Below are positions 26,614 to 36,060 of a stretch of 64,000 nucleotides of DNA, in pieces. The stretch's first letter is position 1. Every line of letters begins with the position of its first letter. A program made the position numbers and the translations under genes. The notes below the pieces were generated by a model. The model ran no database searches, had not been told where the DNA came from, and saw only the letters and a list, made by a program, of their open reading frames with translations. Source of the DNA: CAZRWD01 sp964603785 (GTDB lineage: Bacteria; Fermentibacterota; Fermentibacteria; Fermentibacterales; Fermentibacteraceae); contig CAZRWD010000011.1 in assembly GCA_964603785.1 (NCBI GenBank), forward strand, positions 1 to 64,000. The letters are read 5' to 3'.

Positions 26614-27788
26614 TCCGATCCCCCTGACGCGAGACCCAGCAGATCCATCGCCTCGCCGAGGTTGTCCGGTGCGAGGCATCCGAAGCTGATCCTCAGGCAG
26701 CCCTCGCCCGCCGGACCGAATGCGCTTCCGGGGATGGTCGCGAGGCCGTACCCGTCCAGGATCCTCAGCGACTCCTCCACCGAGTTCCTCCCAGGCGGGA
26801 GGGGCGACATCGTGAAGAAGGCCCCGTCGGATTCCGTCCATCCCAGGCTGCGGCCGCGGAGCAGCACGCTCCTGCAGGAGTTCCTCGCCGCCAGCACCTC
26901 GGCCGCCCGCGCTTCGATCCATCCCTCGACGGGCAGAGCCAGTTCCAGGAGGGCCTGCGCGGGCGCGGGAGGACAGATGACGGCCGAGTCCTGCACCTTG
27001 AGGGCCTGCTTCAGGAGGCCGGCCTCCCCGAAGAGGTATCCCAGCCTCCATCCCGGCATCCCGAGGCTCTTGGAGAAGCTGCCGAAGGTCAGCACGTGGG
27101 CGGGCCTCCTCCCGGAGGACCAGGGGTGGGCGCGGTGGGTGGTGAAGTTGAACCGCTCGTAGGTCTCGTCGAGGAGGAGGAAGGTCCCCGCGGCTGCGCA
27201 GGCTTCGGTCAGGGCCTGCAGTTCGCCGTCCGTGAGGACCATGCCCGTGGGATTGCCGGGATTGACGATCACGACCGCCCGGACGGAACCGAGAAGGGAC
27301 TCGACCTCGTCCGCGGGGAAGACCCATCTCCCGGCCGCGGCCCTCATCCTCGCCGAAACCGGGACCAGCCCGCCGAAGCGGACGGCGAACTCGTGATCGA
27401 AGTACCACGGCTCGACGAGCAGGACCCGGTCCCCCGGGTCGGTCACGGTCAGGAGCGCGCCGAGGAAGGCCTGACTGGCGCCGCAGGTGAGGTGGATCTC
27501 CCCGGACGGGTCGAGGTCGATGCCCCTCCTCCTCCTGAAGTCCTCGGTGACGGCCCGGCGGGTTGAGAGCTGGCCCTCGTCGGGCGTGTAGGCGCTGATC
27601 CCGGGCCCCGCAATACCCGCCGCGAGGGCGGCCAGGGCGGTCTCCGGGGGGCCGTACCACGGCGCCGCCTGGGCCATGGAGACCACCCTGCGCCCGGACG
27701 CCTTCATCTCCCTCACCCTGTCCATCACAGCCGCTATCGGCGGGGGGACTATCCCGGAGACTCGTCTCGACGCTGTGAACGGCCCCAT
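26610..27788 (-). CDS. class I/II pyridoxal-phosphate aminotransferase
   Basis: 392 residues of the aspartate-aminotransferase fold. The PLP lysine lies in FGSFSKSLGMPGWRLGY; VNPGNPTGMV and LLDETYERF are the cofactor-contact motifs, and the C-terminal CLRISFG carries the carboxylate-binding Arg. Substrate not determined; aspartate/aromatic or LL-DAP-type relatives are possible. A longer start exists, but GGAGG with ATG 27788 decides. Convergent with the exported-protein gene, overlapping its end by 4 nt. Confidence 0.88.
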   Translation of the reverse strand: MGPFTASRRVSGIVPPPIAAVMDRVREMKASGRRVVSMAQAAPWYGPPETALAALAAGIAGPGISAYTPDEGQLSTRRAVTEDFRRRRGIDLDPSGEIHLTCGASQAFLGALLTVTDPGDRVLLVEPWYFDHEFAVRFGGLVPVSARMRAAAGRWVFPADEVESLLGSVRAVVIVNPGNPTGMVLTDGELQALTEACAAAGTFLLLDETYERFNFTTHRAHPWSSGRRPAHVLTFGSFSKSLGMPGWRLGYLFGEAGLLKQALKVQDSAVICPPAPAQALLELALPVEGWIEARAAEVLAARNSCRSVLLRGRSLGWTESDGAFFTMSPLPPGRNSVEESLRILDGYGLATIPGSAFGPAGEGCLRISFGCLAPDNLGEAMDLLGLASGGSD

Positions 27789-27859
27789 CGGACCTCCATG
27801 GTTGCACGCCGCGGACAACGAGGGCAGAATATGGTGCCGATGTCAAGAACGGAGATCAG

Positions 27860-28969
27860 TTGAAGGTACTCGTGCTGGTAAGCTGCCGCTGGTGGAACGC
27901 CGCCGCCGAGGGGGCCGTCCTGCACGCCCTGTCGCTGGAAAGGGCCGGCATGCGGACGATGCTGGCCGGATCGGGCGGTTCCCCCGCACTGGTCAGGGCG
28001 GCCGCCATGGGGCTCGAGACGCGCGACCTGGGGCTGGAGGGTCTCTCGCTCCCCGCGGGGCTGGTGCGCCTGCGCCTGCTGGGCGGTGAATTCCGCCCCG
28101 ATGTCGTGGCCGCACATCGCTCCGAGGACCAGCTCGCGGCCGCGCTCGCCCTGCCCGGGGTGCCACTGGTCCGCGTGCGCTCGGACATACGCAGACCATC
28201 CCGCAGCCTGCCCGCGAGGATGCTGGACGCCCGGACCTCGCTGGTCGTGCTGACCTCGGAGTTCATGCTGTCGGAGGGCTGGACCGGGGGGAGGACCGGT
28301 CCCGTCGCCGTAGTCCCGCAGCCCGTGGACACCGGCCGGTTCCAGTTCTCGCCGCGCCCGATGTCCGGGCTCCTGGTGTCGGTGGGCAGGCTGAGCGAGG
28401 TGAAGGGTCACAGGGCCCTCATCAGGGCCCTCGCCCTGGTCCCGGGAGCCAGGGCCGTCATCGCCGGCGCGGACGCACAGCTCACGAGAGAGGGGCTGCT
28501 CGAATACGCCGCCTCCCTCGGAGTTGCGGACAGGCTGGAGATGCCCGGCTTCGTCGAGGACCCGCGACCGCTCCTGGCCCGGGCCGACGCCGGGGCCGTC
28601 CCCAGCCTTGCGAGCGAGGCGGTTTCGAGGGCCGCGATGGAGATGATGTCCTCGGGACTCCCGGTGCTCGCGGCCTCGACCGGCAGCCTCCGGGACATAG
28701 TCCTGGACGGGCGGACCGGGCTGCTCCACCCCCCGGGAGACCACGAAACGCTCGCCGCGCAGGCGGCGCACCTGCTCGGCAACCCTGTCCTGCTGGAACG
28801 GCTGGGGGCCGGAGCCAGACGGAGGGCTGTGGATGTATACTCCCTCGATGCGGCCGGCCGGAACTGGTCCGGCCTTCTCGAGCGCATCCGGTCCGGGGAA
28901 CAGACGGCGGCCCGCGCGGGTATCACCGGCGTGAATGGTCGACAAGCTCACCAGGAGGAGAACCGATGA
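27860..28969 (+). CDS. GT4-family glycosyltransferase
   Basis: 369 residues with the two-Rossmann GT-B fold. SVGRLSEVKGHRALI is the classic start of the C-terminal domain, and SLASEAVSRAAMEMMSSGLPVLA supplies the EX7E nucleotide-sugar motif. The N-terminal MKVLVLVSCRWWNAAAEGAV is the acceptor domain. It likely transfers sugars to lipid or envelope glycans; specificity unknown. TTG 27860 has GGAG before it. The DUF3108 gene starts inside its stop codon (ATGA). Confidence 0.9.
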   Translation: MKVLVLVSCRWWNAAAEGAVLHALSLERAGMRTMLAGSGGSPALVRAAAMGLETRDLGLEGLSLPAGLVRLRLLGGEFRPDVVAAHRSEDQLAAALALPGVPLVRVRSDIRRPSRSLPARMLDARTSLVVLTSEFMLSEGWTGGRTGPVAVVPQPVDTGRFQFSPRPMSGLLVSVGRLSEVKGHRALIRALALVPGARAVIAGADAQLTREGLLEYAASLGVADRLEMPGFVEDPRPLLARADAGAVPSLASEAVSRAAMEMMSSGLPVLAASTGSLRDIVLDGRTGLLHPPGDHETLAAQAAHLLGNPVLLERLGAGARRRAVDVYSLDAAGRNWSGLLERIRSGEQTAARAGITGVNGRQAHQEENR

Positions 28970-29760
28970 AGCAACTCGCCGTCCTTCTCGCTGTCGCAGG
29001 GGCCGCTCTCGGCCAGTCGGAGGGGTACGGGCCGCGATATGTCGAGAACAGGGCGTTCGGGTCGGGGGAGAGGCTGGTCTTCAGCGTCGAGTACGGCATA
29101 GTGAAGGCGGGCACCGCCACCCTCGCCGTGACCGGACCCGAGCAGTACGAGGGGCTCCTGGCATGGCGGATCAGCGCGACCGCACGGTCCAATCCCGCAT
29201 TCAGCGCCTTCTTCCGGGTTAACGACGTCAACGAGGCGCTGCTCGACATCGTCCAGATGCATACGCTCCACTTCGCCAAGAGCCTCGAGGAGGGCGACTA
29301 CAGTCACTCCGAGCAGGTGCTCTTCGACCAGGAGGCCGGCACGGCCACCTACCCCGGCGAGCAGGACCCGGACAGGATGGTGAGCGTCATCCCGCCGCAC
29401 GCGCTGGATGTCCTGAGCTGCCTCTACTACACCAGGACCCTGCCCCTCGAGGACGGAGGGGTGTACACCCTCGACTGCCACACCGACAACGACAACTATC
29501 CCCTCCAGGTGACCGTCCTCGGCAGGGAGCGGATCCGCGTGCCGGCGGGGCGCTTCGACTGCGTTCTCGTCAGGCCCGAGCTCCGGGGGCAGGCGATCTT
29601 CGACCAGAAGGGCGAGATACTCGTCTGGCTGACCGACGACGACCGCCACATGCCCGTCCTCATGAGGAGCGCCATCGTGATCGGCGAGATCGCCTGCCTG
29701 CTGGAGGAGTACACCGAGGGCTCCGTCATGGAGGTAGCCAACCCCTTCGCGGATGAGTAA
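28966..29760 (+). CDS. DUF3108-family exported protein
   Basis: 264 residues with a signal peptide (MKQLAVLLAVAGAALGQS). The mature chain begins FGSGERLVFSVEYGIVKAGTATL, typical of DUF3108, and ends with the VWLTDDDRHMPVLMRS block of that family. DUF3108 proteins are periplasmic or surface beta proteins of unknown role in Gram-negative bacteria. ATG 28966 overlaps the glycosyltransferase stop, and its own 3' end overlaps rnhC by 8 nt. Confidence 0.88.
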   Translation: MKQLAVLLAVAGAALGQSEGYGPRYVENRAFGSGERLVFSVEYGIVKAGTATLAVTGPEQYEGLLAWRISATARSNPAFSAFFRVNDVNEALLDIVQMHTLHFAKSLEEGDYSHSEQVLFDQEAGTATYPGEQDPDRMVSVIPPHALDVLSCLYYTRTLPLEDGGVYTLDCHTDNDNYPLQVTVLGRERIRVPAGRFDCVLVRPELRGQAIFDQKGEILVWLTDDDRHMPVLMRSAIVIGEIACLLEEYTEGSVMEVANPFADE

Positions 29761-30637
29761 CCCCGGGCTTGCGGCCTCGGCCGGCGAATGGCTCTCCAGA
29801 GCCGCTTCAGCCGGGCTCTCCGCGGGAGTGACCAGGGAACTCGCCAACGGGCTCCAGGTGACCGTGAGGGACGGCGGCCGCTCGTGCCGTGCGAACCTGT
29901 ACTGGTCCGCCGGCAGGGGGCTCAGCATGGTCTTCTCCGGAGGCGACAGGGACCTGTTCTCCGCCCTGCCTCCGGCACGCGGCTGGGCAGGCGGGGTCGT
30001 GGGTGGCTCGGACGAGGCGGGCAAGGGGGATTACTTCGGACCACTCGTGGCGGCTGCGGTCGCGCTGGATCCGGATGCGGCCGAAAGGCTGTCCGGGATG
30101 GGCATGACGGACTCCAAGCTGATGTCCCGCCGGTCCGTCCTCCGCGTCGAGGAGGCGGTTCTGGATCTGGCCTCCTCGCACAGCGTCGCGGCCATCCACC
30201 CCACGGAGTACAACGACCGCTTCTCCCGCATGCGCTCCGAGGGCCGGAACAGCCTGGACATGCTGGCGGCCATGCACGGGAGCGTGATATCCGCCATTGC
30301 CGGGCAGGCCGCTCCGGGTGTCGTGTTCATAGACAGGTTCTGTCCCGAGACGAGGATGAGACCGTATCTCCCGAAGGGGGTCGAGTACGTGACGATGCCG
30401 CGCGCGGAGAGGATCCCGGCCGTCGCGGCGGCCTCCGTCCTGGCAAGGGCGGCCTATCTCAGGTCGCTGGATGCCCTGTCGGAGGAATGCGGGATACCGC
30501 TCAAGCCGGGGGCCGGGGCGGACATAGACTCGCTGGGCAGGCGGCTGGTCGCCGAGCTCGGCGAGGACTGGCTGCCGAAGGCCGCAAAGCTGCACTTCGC
30601 GAACACGGCGAGGATCCTCCGCACGCATCGCTCTTGA
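29753..30637 (+). CDS. rnhC: ribonuclease HIII
   Basis: Cleaves RNA in RNA-DNA hybrids. 294 residues. The HIII signature GGSDEAGKGDYFGPLV carries catalytic Asp87 and Glu88, and later acids lie in MTDSKLM and FIDRFCP. The first 80 residues form the TBP-like substrate-binding domain that separates HIII from HII. The start overlaps the DUF3108 gene. The promoter of the next gene overlaps the rnhC stop codon. Confidence 0.93.
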   Translation: MSNPGLAASAGEWLSRAASAGLSAGVTRELANGLQVTVRDGGRSCRANLYWSAGRGLSMVFSGGDRDLFSALPPARGWAGGVVGGSDEAGKGDYFGPLVAAAVALDPDAAERLSGMGMTDSKLMSRRSVLRVEEAVLDLASSHSVAAIHPTEYNDRFSRMRSEGRNSLDMLAAMHGSVISAIAGQAAPGVVFIDRFCPETRMRPYLPKGVEYVTMPRAERIPAVAAASVLARAAYLRSLDALSEECGIPLKPGAGADIDSLGRRLVAELGEDWLPKAAKLHFANTARILRTHRS

Positions 30638-30661
30638 CACGAGCCCTTGTTTTCCTATGTT
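30634..30661 (+). promoter_or_regulatory. sigma-70-like promoter overlapping rnhC stop
   Basis: Exact TTGACA (30634-30639), a 16-nt spacer and TATGTT (30656-30661), in an unusually AT-rich patch. It drives the small lipoprotein gene starting at 30747 with a leader of about 80 nt. Confidence 0.75.
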
Positions 30662-30746
30662 TCTTTTGCGTGTTGCATGCTTGTACCAGGGTTGTCAACA
30701 GGAAGAGTTCCAGAACACAGCAAGAAGGATCGGAAGGAGTACATCC

Positions 30747-31058
30747 ATGAGGCGTTTCTCCATTCTCGCGATCATCTCCGCCGCGGTTCTCGCAACCGCT
30801 TGCGGCGAGCCCGCTCCCGCCGATGAGACCCTCGTCGACTCCACGGCGGTCGTCGTCGACTCCGTAGTCGTCGACTCCGTGGTCGTCGAGGTCCCCGTCG
30901 ACAGCACGATCGTCCCCGACTCGCTGGCTACGGTCGTCGAGGACATCACCGCCGATGCAGCCGAGGCGATGGATGCGGCCGGCGAGGCCGTCCAGGCCGC
31001 CGGTGAGACCGTCCAGGCCGCCGGTGAGGCCATCGAGAACATCCCCTCGGGCAACTAG
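30747..31058 (+). CDS. small repetitive lipoprotein
   Basis: 103 residues. The lipoprotein signal ends LATAC with Cys19 as acylation site. The mature part has no fold I recognise. It contains a Val/Asp/Ser repeat (VVVDSVVVDSVVVEV) and a helical AAGEAVQAAGETVQAAGEA repeat with 7-residue period, similar in style to abundant Lpp/entericidin-like coiled lipoproteins. ATG 30747 with GGAAGGAG. Own promoter and terminator: a stand-alone, probably highly expressed unit. Confidence 0.8.
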   Translation: MRRFSILAIISAAVLATACGEPAPADETLVDSTAVVVDSVVVDSVVVEVPVDSTIVPDSLATVVEDITADAAEAMDAAGEAVQAAGETVQAAGEAIENIPSGN

Positions 31059-31076
31059 CACATCCGGGCATCACGA

Positions 31077-31107
31077 GGCGGCGGCGCCCCGGCGCCGCCG
31101 CCTTCTC
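31077..31107 (+). terminator. intrinsic terminator
   Basis: A 12-pair GC stem (31077-31088 with 31091-31102) followed by TTCTCT, 18 nt after the lipoprotein stop. Confidence 0.75.
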
Positions 31108-31131
31108 TCATCCGGCATCCCACCCGCCGGC

Positions 31132-33462
31132 TCAGTCGCTGTCCCAGAACTCGATGACCTCCCTCATCGTCCAGGAGAGCATCTCCGGCCTCCCGCAGTC
31201 CGTCCAGTGCGTGGGCAGCAGACAGGAATAGGGCTCATCCGCGAACCTCGGGTCCAGCAGGACTATCACCCCCCTGTCCCCGGCGTTCCGCACCAGCCTG
31301 CCCGCGGCCTGGATGACCCTGGACATCCCCGGGATCACGCTGGCGGTCAGGAAGCCGTCCATTCCCCGGTCCTCCCAGTAGGCCGACAGAAGGCCGTTGC
31401 GGAGGTCCGGAGGCGGGATCGACGGCCCCACGATGACCGCACCCCTCCTGGAGGGCGCCCTCAGGTCGACCCCTTCCGCGAAGATCCCGCCCGAGACCGT
31501 CAGGACGAGGTGGTCACCCTCCTCGACATCCGCCATGAAGGCATCCCTTCCCGCCTGGTCGAGACCCTGCCCCTGGACAAGGACGGGCGCACCCTCGGAT
31601 GCGAAGAGCCCGGCGGCCATCTCCAGGTACTCGAACGAGGGGAAGAAGACCAGCCAGGTGCCCGGCTTCGTCCCGTAGAGGTCCATGATCCTCCTGACCA
31701 GCATGCGGAGGGTCCTCCTCCTGGCCCTGTACCTGGTGTCCACGAACCTGTCCACGAGAACGGCCAGGTTTCGGACCGGGAAGGGCCACGGGACGGACTC
31801 CGTCACGGCCCCGCCTCCCAGGCCGAGCATGACCGCCCAGTGCTCCGCAGGTCTAAGGGTCGCGCTGAAGCAGACCGAGGAGTGGCAGGAGTCGAACCGC
31901 TCCCCGGTGAAGGCCGAGGCATCCTTGCAGAACCACTGGACCGCCGCGCCGCCGCCCTCGAGCCGGCAGAGCAGGTCGAAGCGCCCGTCCGCGACCTGCG
32001 CCGTTCTCGCCATGCGGACGACCGACATCATGAGGTCGAACAGGGGGTCGGGGAGCGAGCCGTCGATCCTGGCGGCCTCCCTCGCCCAGGCCTCCGGTCT
32101 GAGGGGGAGGGCCGTGCCCTCCGGGAGGACCGCCTCCGGGGCCCCGTCCAGCCCCGGGTCGCAGGCCGCCTCCTCGAGGAAGGCGCCGATGGGCTTCACG
32201 AGCTTCCTGAAGCGCGCCAGCCTGCCCCTGAGGGAAGGCAGGGCCAGTATCTGTCCCGATGACAGAGCCGGCGACCAGTACTCCCTCGCCCTCGAGGGCA
32301 GGTTCGCGGCCTCGTCCACCAGCAGCACGCACCTGGAGGCTTCACGGGGCTCGGCGAAGAACCTCCGCAGGTACACGCCGGGGTCGAAGACGTAGTTGTA
32401 GTCGCAGACGACGAGATCGCAGTGCAGCGAGAGCGCCAGGGACAGCTCGAAGGGGCAGACCCCGGCATCCTCCGCGGCTCCGCGGACCGATCCTGGTTCG
32501 GAAACACCTGCTGCGACGAGCTTCCGGAGGAGACCCGCGGACCTCACCCTGGAGCCGAAGGAGCATCCGAAAGCGCAGTCGGGCGCACGGCAGCGGCTGC
32601 TGCCGGAGAGGCACATGCGCTCCCTGGCCTCGAGAACCACCGCCGTCACGGGGAGCCCCGATCCGCGCAGGGCGTGCATCGTCTCGACGGCGATCCTTCG
32701 CTGGGTGTTCTTCGATGTCAGGAGGAAGAGCACGAGGTCAGCGGGAAGCGCCTCCCTTAGAGCGCCGGTGAGCACCGCTGCCGTCTTGCCGGTGCCCGTT
32801 GGCGCCTCCAGGAGCGTCCGGCCCCCTCCGGCCACCGTTCTCCGGCAGATCTCCTCTATCCTCAGCTGCCCGGGCCTCCTCTCCGGGTAGGGGAAGTCGA
32901 GCCGCTCGAGAGCGGCCAGCTGGGAGGTCCTCCGGTCGACGGCCATTCGCAGCAGGTCGGCGGCCGCCTCGAACATCCCGGTCCACTCGGCCTCCAGGGC
33001 GGGATCGTGCGGATCGACCTCCAGCTCGAGAGGAGCCTCGCCCCTGTCGCACGGGACGAGCGCCAGCCTGGCGGTCACCGTCCGCCCCGAAGCCTCCAGC
33101 GCTCTCGCGTAGAAGCACAGCTGCATGAGATGGGACGGCCTCGGCACCAGACCCTCGGCCTCCGCCCTGGTGGCGACAGTCTTCACCTCGGTCACCCTGT
33201 CGGCCGGATCCCCGGGCTGCACCGCGTCGGCGCGTCCCGAGACCACGAAGGCGAAGCCGCCGGACTCGACCCTCATCTCGAGGGGGACTTCCAGCGAGGC
33301 GCCCTCCAGCGAGTCCTGGTAGGCCCTGTGTGCCCTGAGCCTGGTATCGAGGTCCGGTCCGCCGCCCTCGGAGCCCAGCTCCTCCGGCAGGAGGACGCGC
33401 TCGAGGAGGCAGGTGATGCCGGTCCGCACCGTGATGCCGTCTTCTTCGAGCCTGAGGAACAT
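31132..33462 (-). CDS. XPD/DinG-like superfamily 2 helicase with N-terminal PD-(D/E)XK nuclease
   Basis: 776 residues. Residues about 1-180 form a Cas4/RecB-type nuclease: FVVSGRADAV with the Asp, then VTEVKTV (ExK) and a QLCFYARAL helix. From about 200 the helicase starts: Walker A APTGTGKT near 217, a four-Cys iron-sulfur loop near 281-301 (CLSGSSRC, then CAFGC), a DEAA box near 380 and motif VI QAAGRLVRN near 716. It is probably a 5'-3' DNA helicase-nuclease in repair or recombination. ATG 33462 follows GGAGG. No CRISPR or adnAB genes are adjacent. Confidence 0.88.
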   Translation of the reverse strand: MFLRLEEDGITVRTGITCLLERVLLPEELGSEGGGPDLDTRLRAHRAYQDSLEGASLEVPLEMRVESGGFAFVVSGRADAVQPGDPADRVTEVKTVATRAEAEGLVPRPSHLMQLCFYARALEASGRTVTARLALVPCDRGEAPLELEVDPHDPALEAEWTGMFEAAADLLRMAVDRRTSQLAALERLDFPYPERRPGQLRIEEICRRTVAGGGRTLLEAPTGTGKTAAVLTGALREALPADLVLFLLTSKNTQRRIAVETMHALRGSGLPVTAVVLEARERMCLSGSSRCRAPDCAFGCSFGSRVRSAGLLRKLVAAGVSEPGSVRGAAEDAGVCPFELSLALSLHCDLVVCDYNYVFDPGVYLRRFFAEPREASRCVLLVDEAANLPSRAREYWSPALSSGQILALPSLRGRLARFRKLVKPIGAFLEEAACDPGLDGAPEAVLPEGTALPLRPEAWAREAARIDGSLPDPLFDLMMSVVRMARTAQVADGRFDLLCRLEGGGAAVQWFCKDASAFTGERFDSCHSSVCFSATLRPAEHWAVMLGLGGGAVTESVPWPFPVRNLAVLVDRFVDTRYRARRRTLRMLVRRIMDLYGTKPGTWLVFFPSFEYLEMAAGLFASEGAPVLVQGQGLDQAGRDAFMADVEEGDHLVLTVSGGIFAEGVDLRAPSRRGAVIVGPSIPPPDLRNGLLSAYWEDRGMDGFLTASVIPGMSRVIQAAGRLVRNAGDRGVIVLLDPRFADEPYSCLLPTHWTDCGRPEMLSWTMREVIEFWDSD

Positions 33463-33528
33463 CGGCCTCCGTCTGCGGGCAGGCCGGACGCACCGGCGTC
33501 CGGCCTGCCGCGGATCGCTGTCCCGGGT

Positions 33529-35946
33529 CTACCTGGCCAGGACGATGCCCGCCCGGCGGACCGCTCCGCCCGGGAGCTCGACGACGGACAGGTACAGGCC
33601 GTCGGGAGCCTCTGCATCCCACAGGAGGACCTGCTCGCCCGCCGGCATCTCGGTCCCGGAGGACCAGACCATCCTGCCCGCGAGGTCGAAGACCCTGACG
33701 GTCACCTGTCCCGCCTGGGCCAGGGAGACGGGGAAGCCGACCGGGCCGCGTGCCGGGTTGGGGAACGGCGGGCCGCAGGAGGATGACGCCGGAGCGGTTC
33801 CCCCTTCACCCACACCGACGCCGTTGATCGCTCCCGCGAGTGGTATGGTGTTGTGCGAGGACACCATCCACGGCATCATCGTGGCGCTGGTGATCGCCGG
33901 GAAGTCGAGCACGGCCACCCCGGAGGCGTCCGTGAACCCGCGCACCCAGATCTCCTCGTCGGGCTTGCGGAGGCAGACGAGGGCGCCCTCCACGGGCGAG
34001 CCTTCCGTCGATACGGTGAAGGTGGCCGACGAAGCCCCCTCGGAGAGGGTGGCTGGGGCTCCGACCGACAGGACTGTCGGGACCTCGGTCCTCATGTCCA
34101 TCGTCGGGTCTCCGAACACGTGGAACAGGTCCCACTCGTCCTCCGCGTACGACTGCCAGGAGCCGTAGGGGTTGAACGGAGCGGCGGCCTGCATCTCGAG
34201 ATGGCCGCCCATGAGGGCCTGTCCGGCGAGGTAGTTGCCGGCCGGGCTGGTGTACACGAAGGGCGGGGAGACGAAGTCGTCGTTGAAGCTGTGGTACATG
34301 CCGTAGCAGAGGTAGTCGTTGAAGTAGCTGTAGGACACCTGCACGGCTGCGAAGACTGCAACCGCGCCTCCCTGCATCCTGAACAGGTTCTCGGAGAAGC
34401 AGTTGCTGGAGAACTGCCCGGTGAGGCAGTTCACGCTGAACACGACCGGGGTCTTATCTCCGTTGGAGAGCGCGGAGAGGTTGCTCGTGACGTAGTAGGG
34501 GTCGGCCCAGCCGTCGACCATGCCGTGGTCGCGGTGCTGCACCAGGAACACGCCGCTGTTGATTGCGGCGGTGATCCCCGCCGCGTTGCCGTCCCAGGTG
34601 ATGTCGGACGGGACCTGCTGCCCTGCCGACGGGAGGTCGGGCCTGTAGTACCAGGGGGTGGCGTGGGTCGAGTTGGTGCAGTACTCTCGCTCGACGCTCT
34701 TCCCGAAGAGGGTCAGGTAGGTGTCCCTGACGGTCTCGCAGGTGTAGAGGAACCAGCGGTCGGCTATCCCGTCGTTGTTGTCGTCCTGGAAGTAGCCTGC
34801 GCTGAGGGCCGTGTTCCAGAAGGAGGGGTCGAGCAGGGGGTCGAACTCCCACTTCATGATCTTGTCGGTCACGATCTGCATCCAGCTGGTGCCGTTGGTG
34901 AACCGGCCGCGGAAGATGTCGCACATGTAGTCGGTCCCGTCCACGCAGCAGTACCTGTTGTCGGAGTACATGCCGTTGAAGCTGTAGGCCGGGAGGTCGC
35001 CGTGGTCGCCGACGAACAGCACGAAGGACGGGGCCGGGTCCCATGTGTCGTATGCGGTCTGGATGTAGGTCTTGATCTGGGCCTGCGTCCAGGAGCCGGC
35101 GGCGACGACCGTGGTCAGGTAGCCCTGGTTGTGCTTGGCGGTGGCGAACTCGTCGAGCATGGTCTCGACGAAGTCGTCGCCGGCCAGGATGAGGAGGTCC
35201 GCCCCGTCGGCCCTCGAGGCCGCCTCGGGCGTGAACGCCCAGAACACGCCTGCCGACTCGTGATACTCGGAGGCCGGGGGGGCGTCGAGGATCGATGCGT
35301 TGATGAATGCCTGCTCGAATATCGACTCGACCCAGGGGGAGGCCAGGCGGTCCGGCCTGTGCACCGTACCCCCGAAATCGATGCTGATCCGCATCCTCCG
35401 GGCGGCTGTGAGCTCGCCCGTGACCGCGTCCCACCTGAACGGGTTGATGGCGAACCTGCCCACGGGAACACCCCTGAGGACGCCGTCCAGGGTCCACTGC
35501 GCCGCTGCGGACGGATGCACTCCCGCTGAGTAGGCCTCCGGGAGGAATGCGAAGGGCCCCGCGCTGCGGGAGGTGTCCGGCATCACTGGCTGCATCGGCC
35601 AGGGCGTCAGTATCCCCAGCTGGACCTCGTCGAGGCTCTCGACGGTCATCGTGACGCCCGGATCGGCGGGTAGCGCGGCAAGGAAGGACAGCTTCGGCAG
35701 TGCGGGGAAGCCCGGCTCGGGAGCGGAGAGAGTGGTGCCCGGGACCGTGACGACCGAGAAGTCCATCCCTCCCGATGCCACATGCGCGATATCCACGCCG
35801 GGGACCGTCACGTCTATCACGAGCCCTGCCGGTGTGGCCTCGACGACCGACACGCTCGCGGCCGTGCCGGAATCGAGCCCGAAGTCGACCCACCCGGCCG
35901 ATGGCGCCGCAGCTGCGGCTGCGACAAGCAACAGCGTGATCCTCAT
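33529..35946 (-). CDS. gingipain-like C25 cysteine protease with T9SS-type C-terminal domain
   Basis: 805 residues with a signal peptide (about 1-18). The N-terminal 200 residues form the propeptide/barrel-like region of the family. The peptidase C25 catalytic His lies in VQHRDHG (about 471-475) and the Cys in VNCLTGQFSSNC (about 504). It ends in the sorting module PPFPNPARGPVG, then FDLAGRMV and IVLAR at the C-terminus. Secreted endopeptidase, likely surface-attached. ATG 35946 with GGGAGG. A possible promoter lies in the 36000 region. Confidence 0.9.
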   Translation of the reverse strand: MRITLLLVAAAAAAPSAGWVDFGLDSGTAASVSVVEATPAGLVIDVTVPGVDIAHVASGGMDFSVVTVPGTTLSAPEPGFPALPKLSFLAALPADPGVTMTVESLDEVQLGILTPWPMQPVMPDTSRSAGPFAFLPEAYSAGVHPSAAAQWTLDGVLRGVPVGRFAINPFRWDAVTGELTAARRMRISIDFGGTVHRPDRLASPWVESIFEQAFINASILDAPPASEYHESAGVFWAFTPEAASRADGADLLILAGDDFVETMLDEFATAKHNQGYLTTVVAAGSWTQAQIKTYIQTAYDTWDPAPSFVLFVGDHGDLPAYSFNGMYSDNRYCCVDGTDYMCDIFRGRFTNGTSWMQIVTDKIMKWEFDPLLDPSFWNTALSAGYFQDDNNDGIADRWFLYTCETVRDTYLTLFGKSVEREYCTNSTHATPWYYRPDLPSAGQQVPSDITWDGNAAGITAAINSGVFLVQHRDHGMVDGWADPYYVTSNLSALSNGDKTPVVFSVNCLTGQFSSNCFSENLFRMQGGAVAVFAAVQVSYSYFNDYLCYGMYHSFNDDFVSPPFVYTSPAGNYLAGQALMGGHLEMQAAAPFNPYGSWQSYAEDEWDLFHVFGDPTMDMRTEVPTVLSVGAPATLSEGASSATFTVSTEGSPVEGALVCLRKPDEEIWVRGFTDASGVAVLDFPAITSATMMPWMVSSHNTIPLAGAINGVGVGEGGTAPASSSCGPPFPNPARGPVGFPVSLAQAGQVTVRVFDLAGRMVWSSGTEMPAGEQVLLWDAEAPDGLYLSVVELPGGAVRRAGIVLAR

Positions 35947-36001
35947 CCTGTCCTCCCGTTCTCGTGTTCCGGGCAACTGCCGATGCGTTGTCGATTCGTT
36001 T

Positions 36002-36027
36002 ATTGTAGAACACACGGCAGAGGTCAA
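36002..36027 (-). promoter_or_regulatory. possible promoter of the C25 protease gene
   Basis: Minus-strand TTGACC (36027-36022) with TACAAT (36007-36002). The spacer of 14 nt is short, so an alternative -10 (AATAAA) three bases on may apply. AT-rich patch ahead of a clear SD. Confidence 0.35.
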
Positions 36028-36060
36028 GAAAGTTCCCCCACGCCCCCCGGAGGCATCCAA

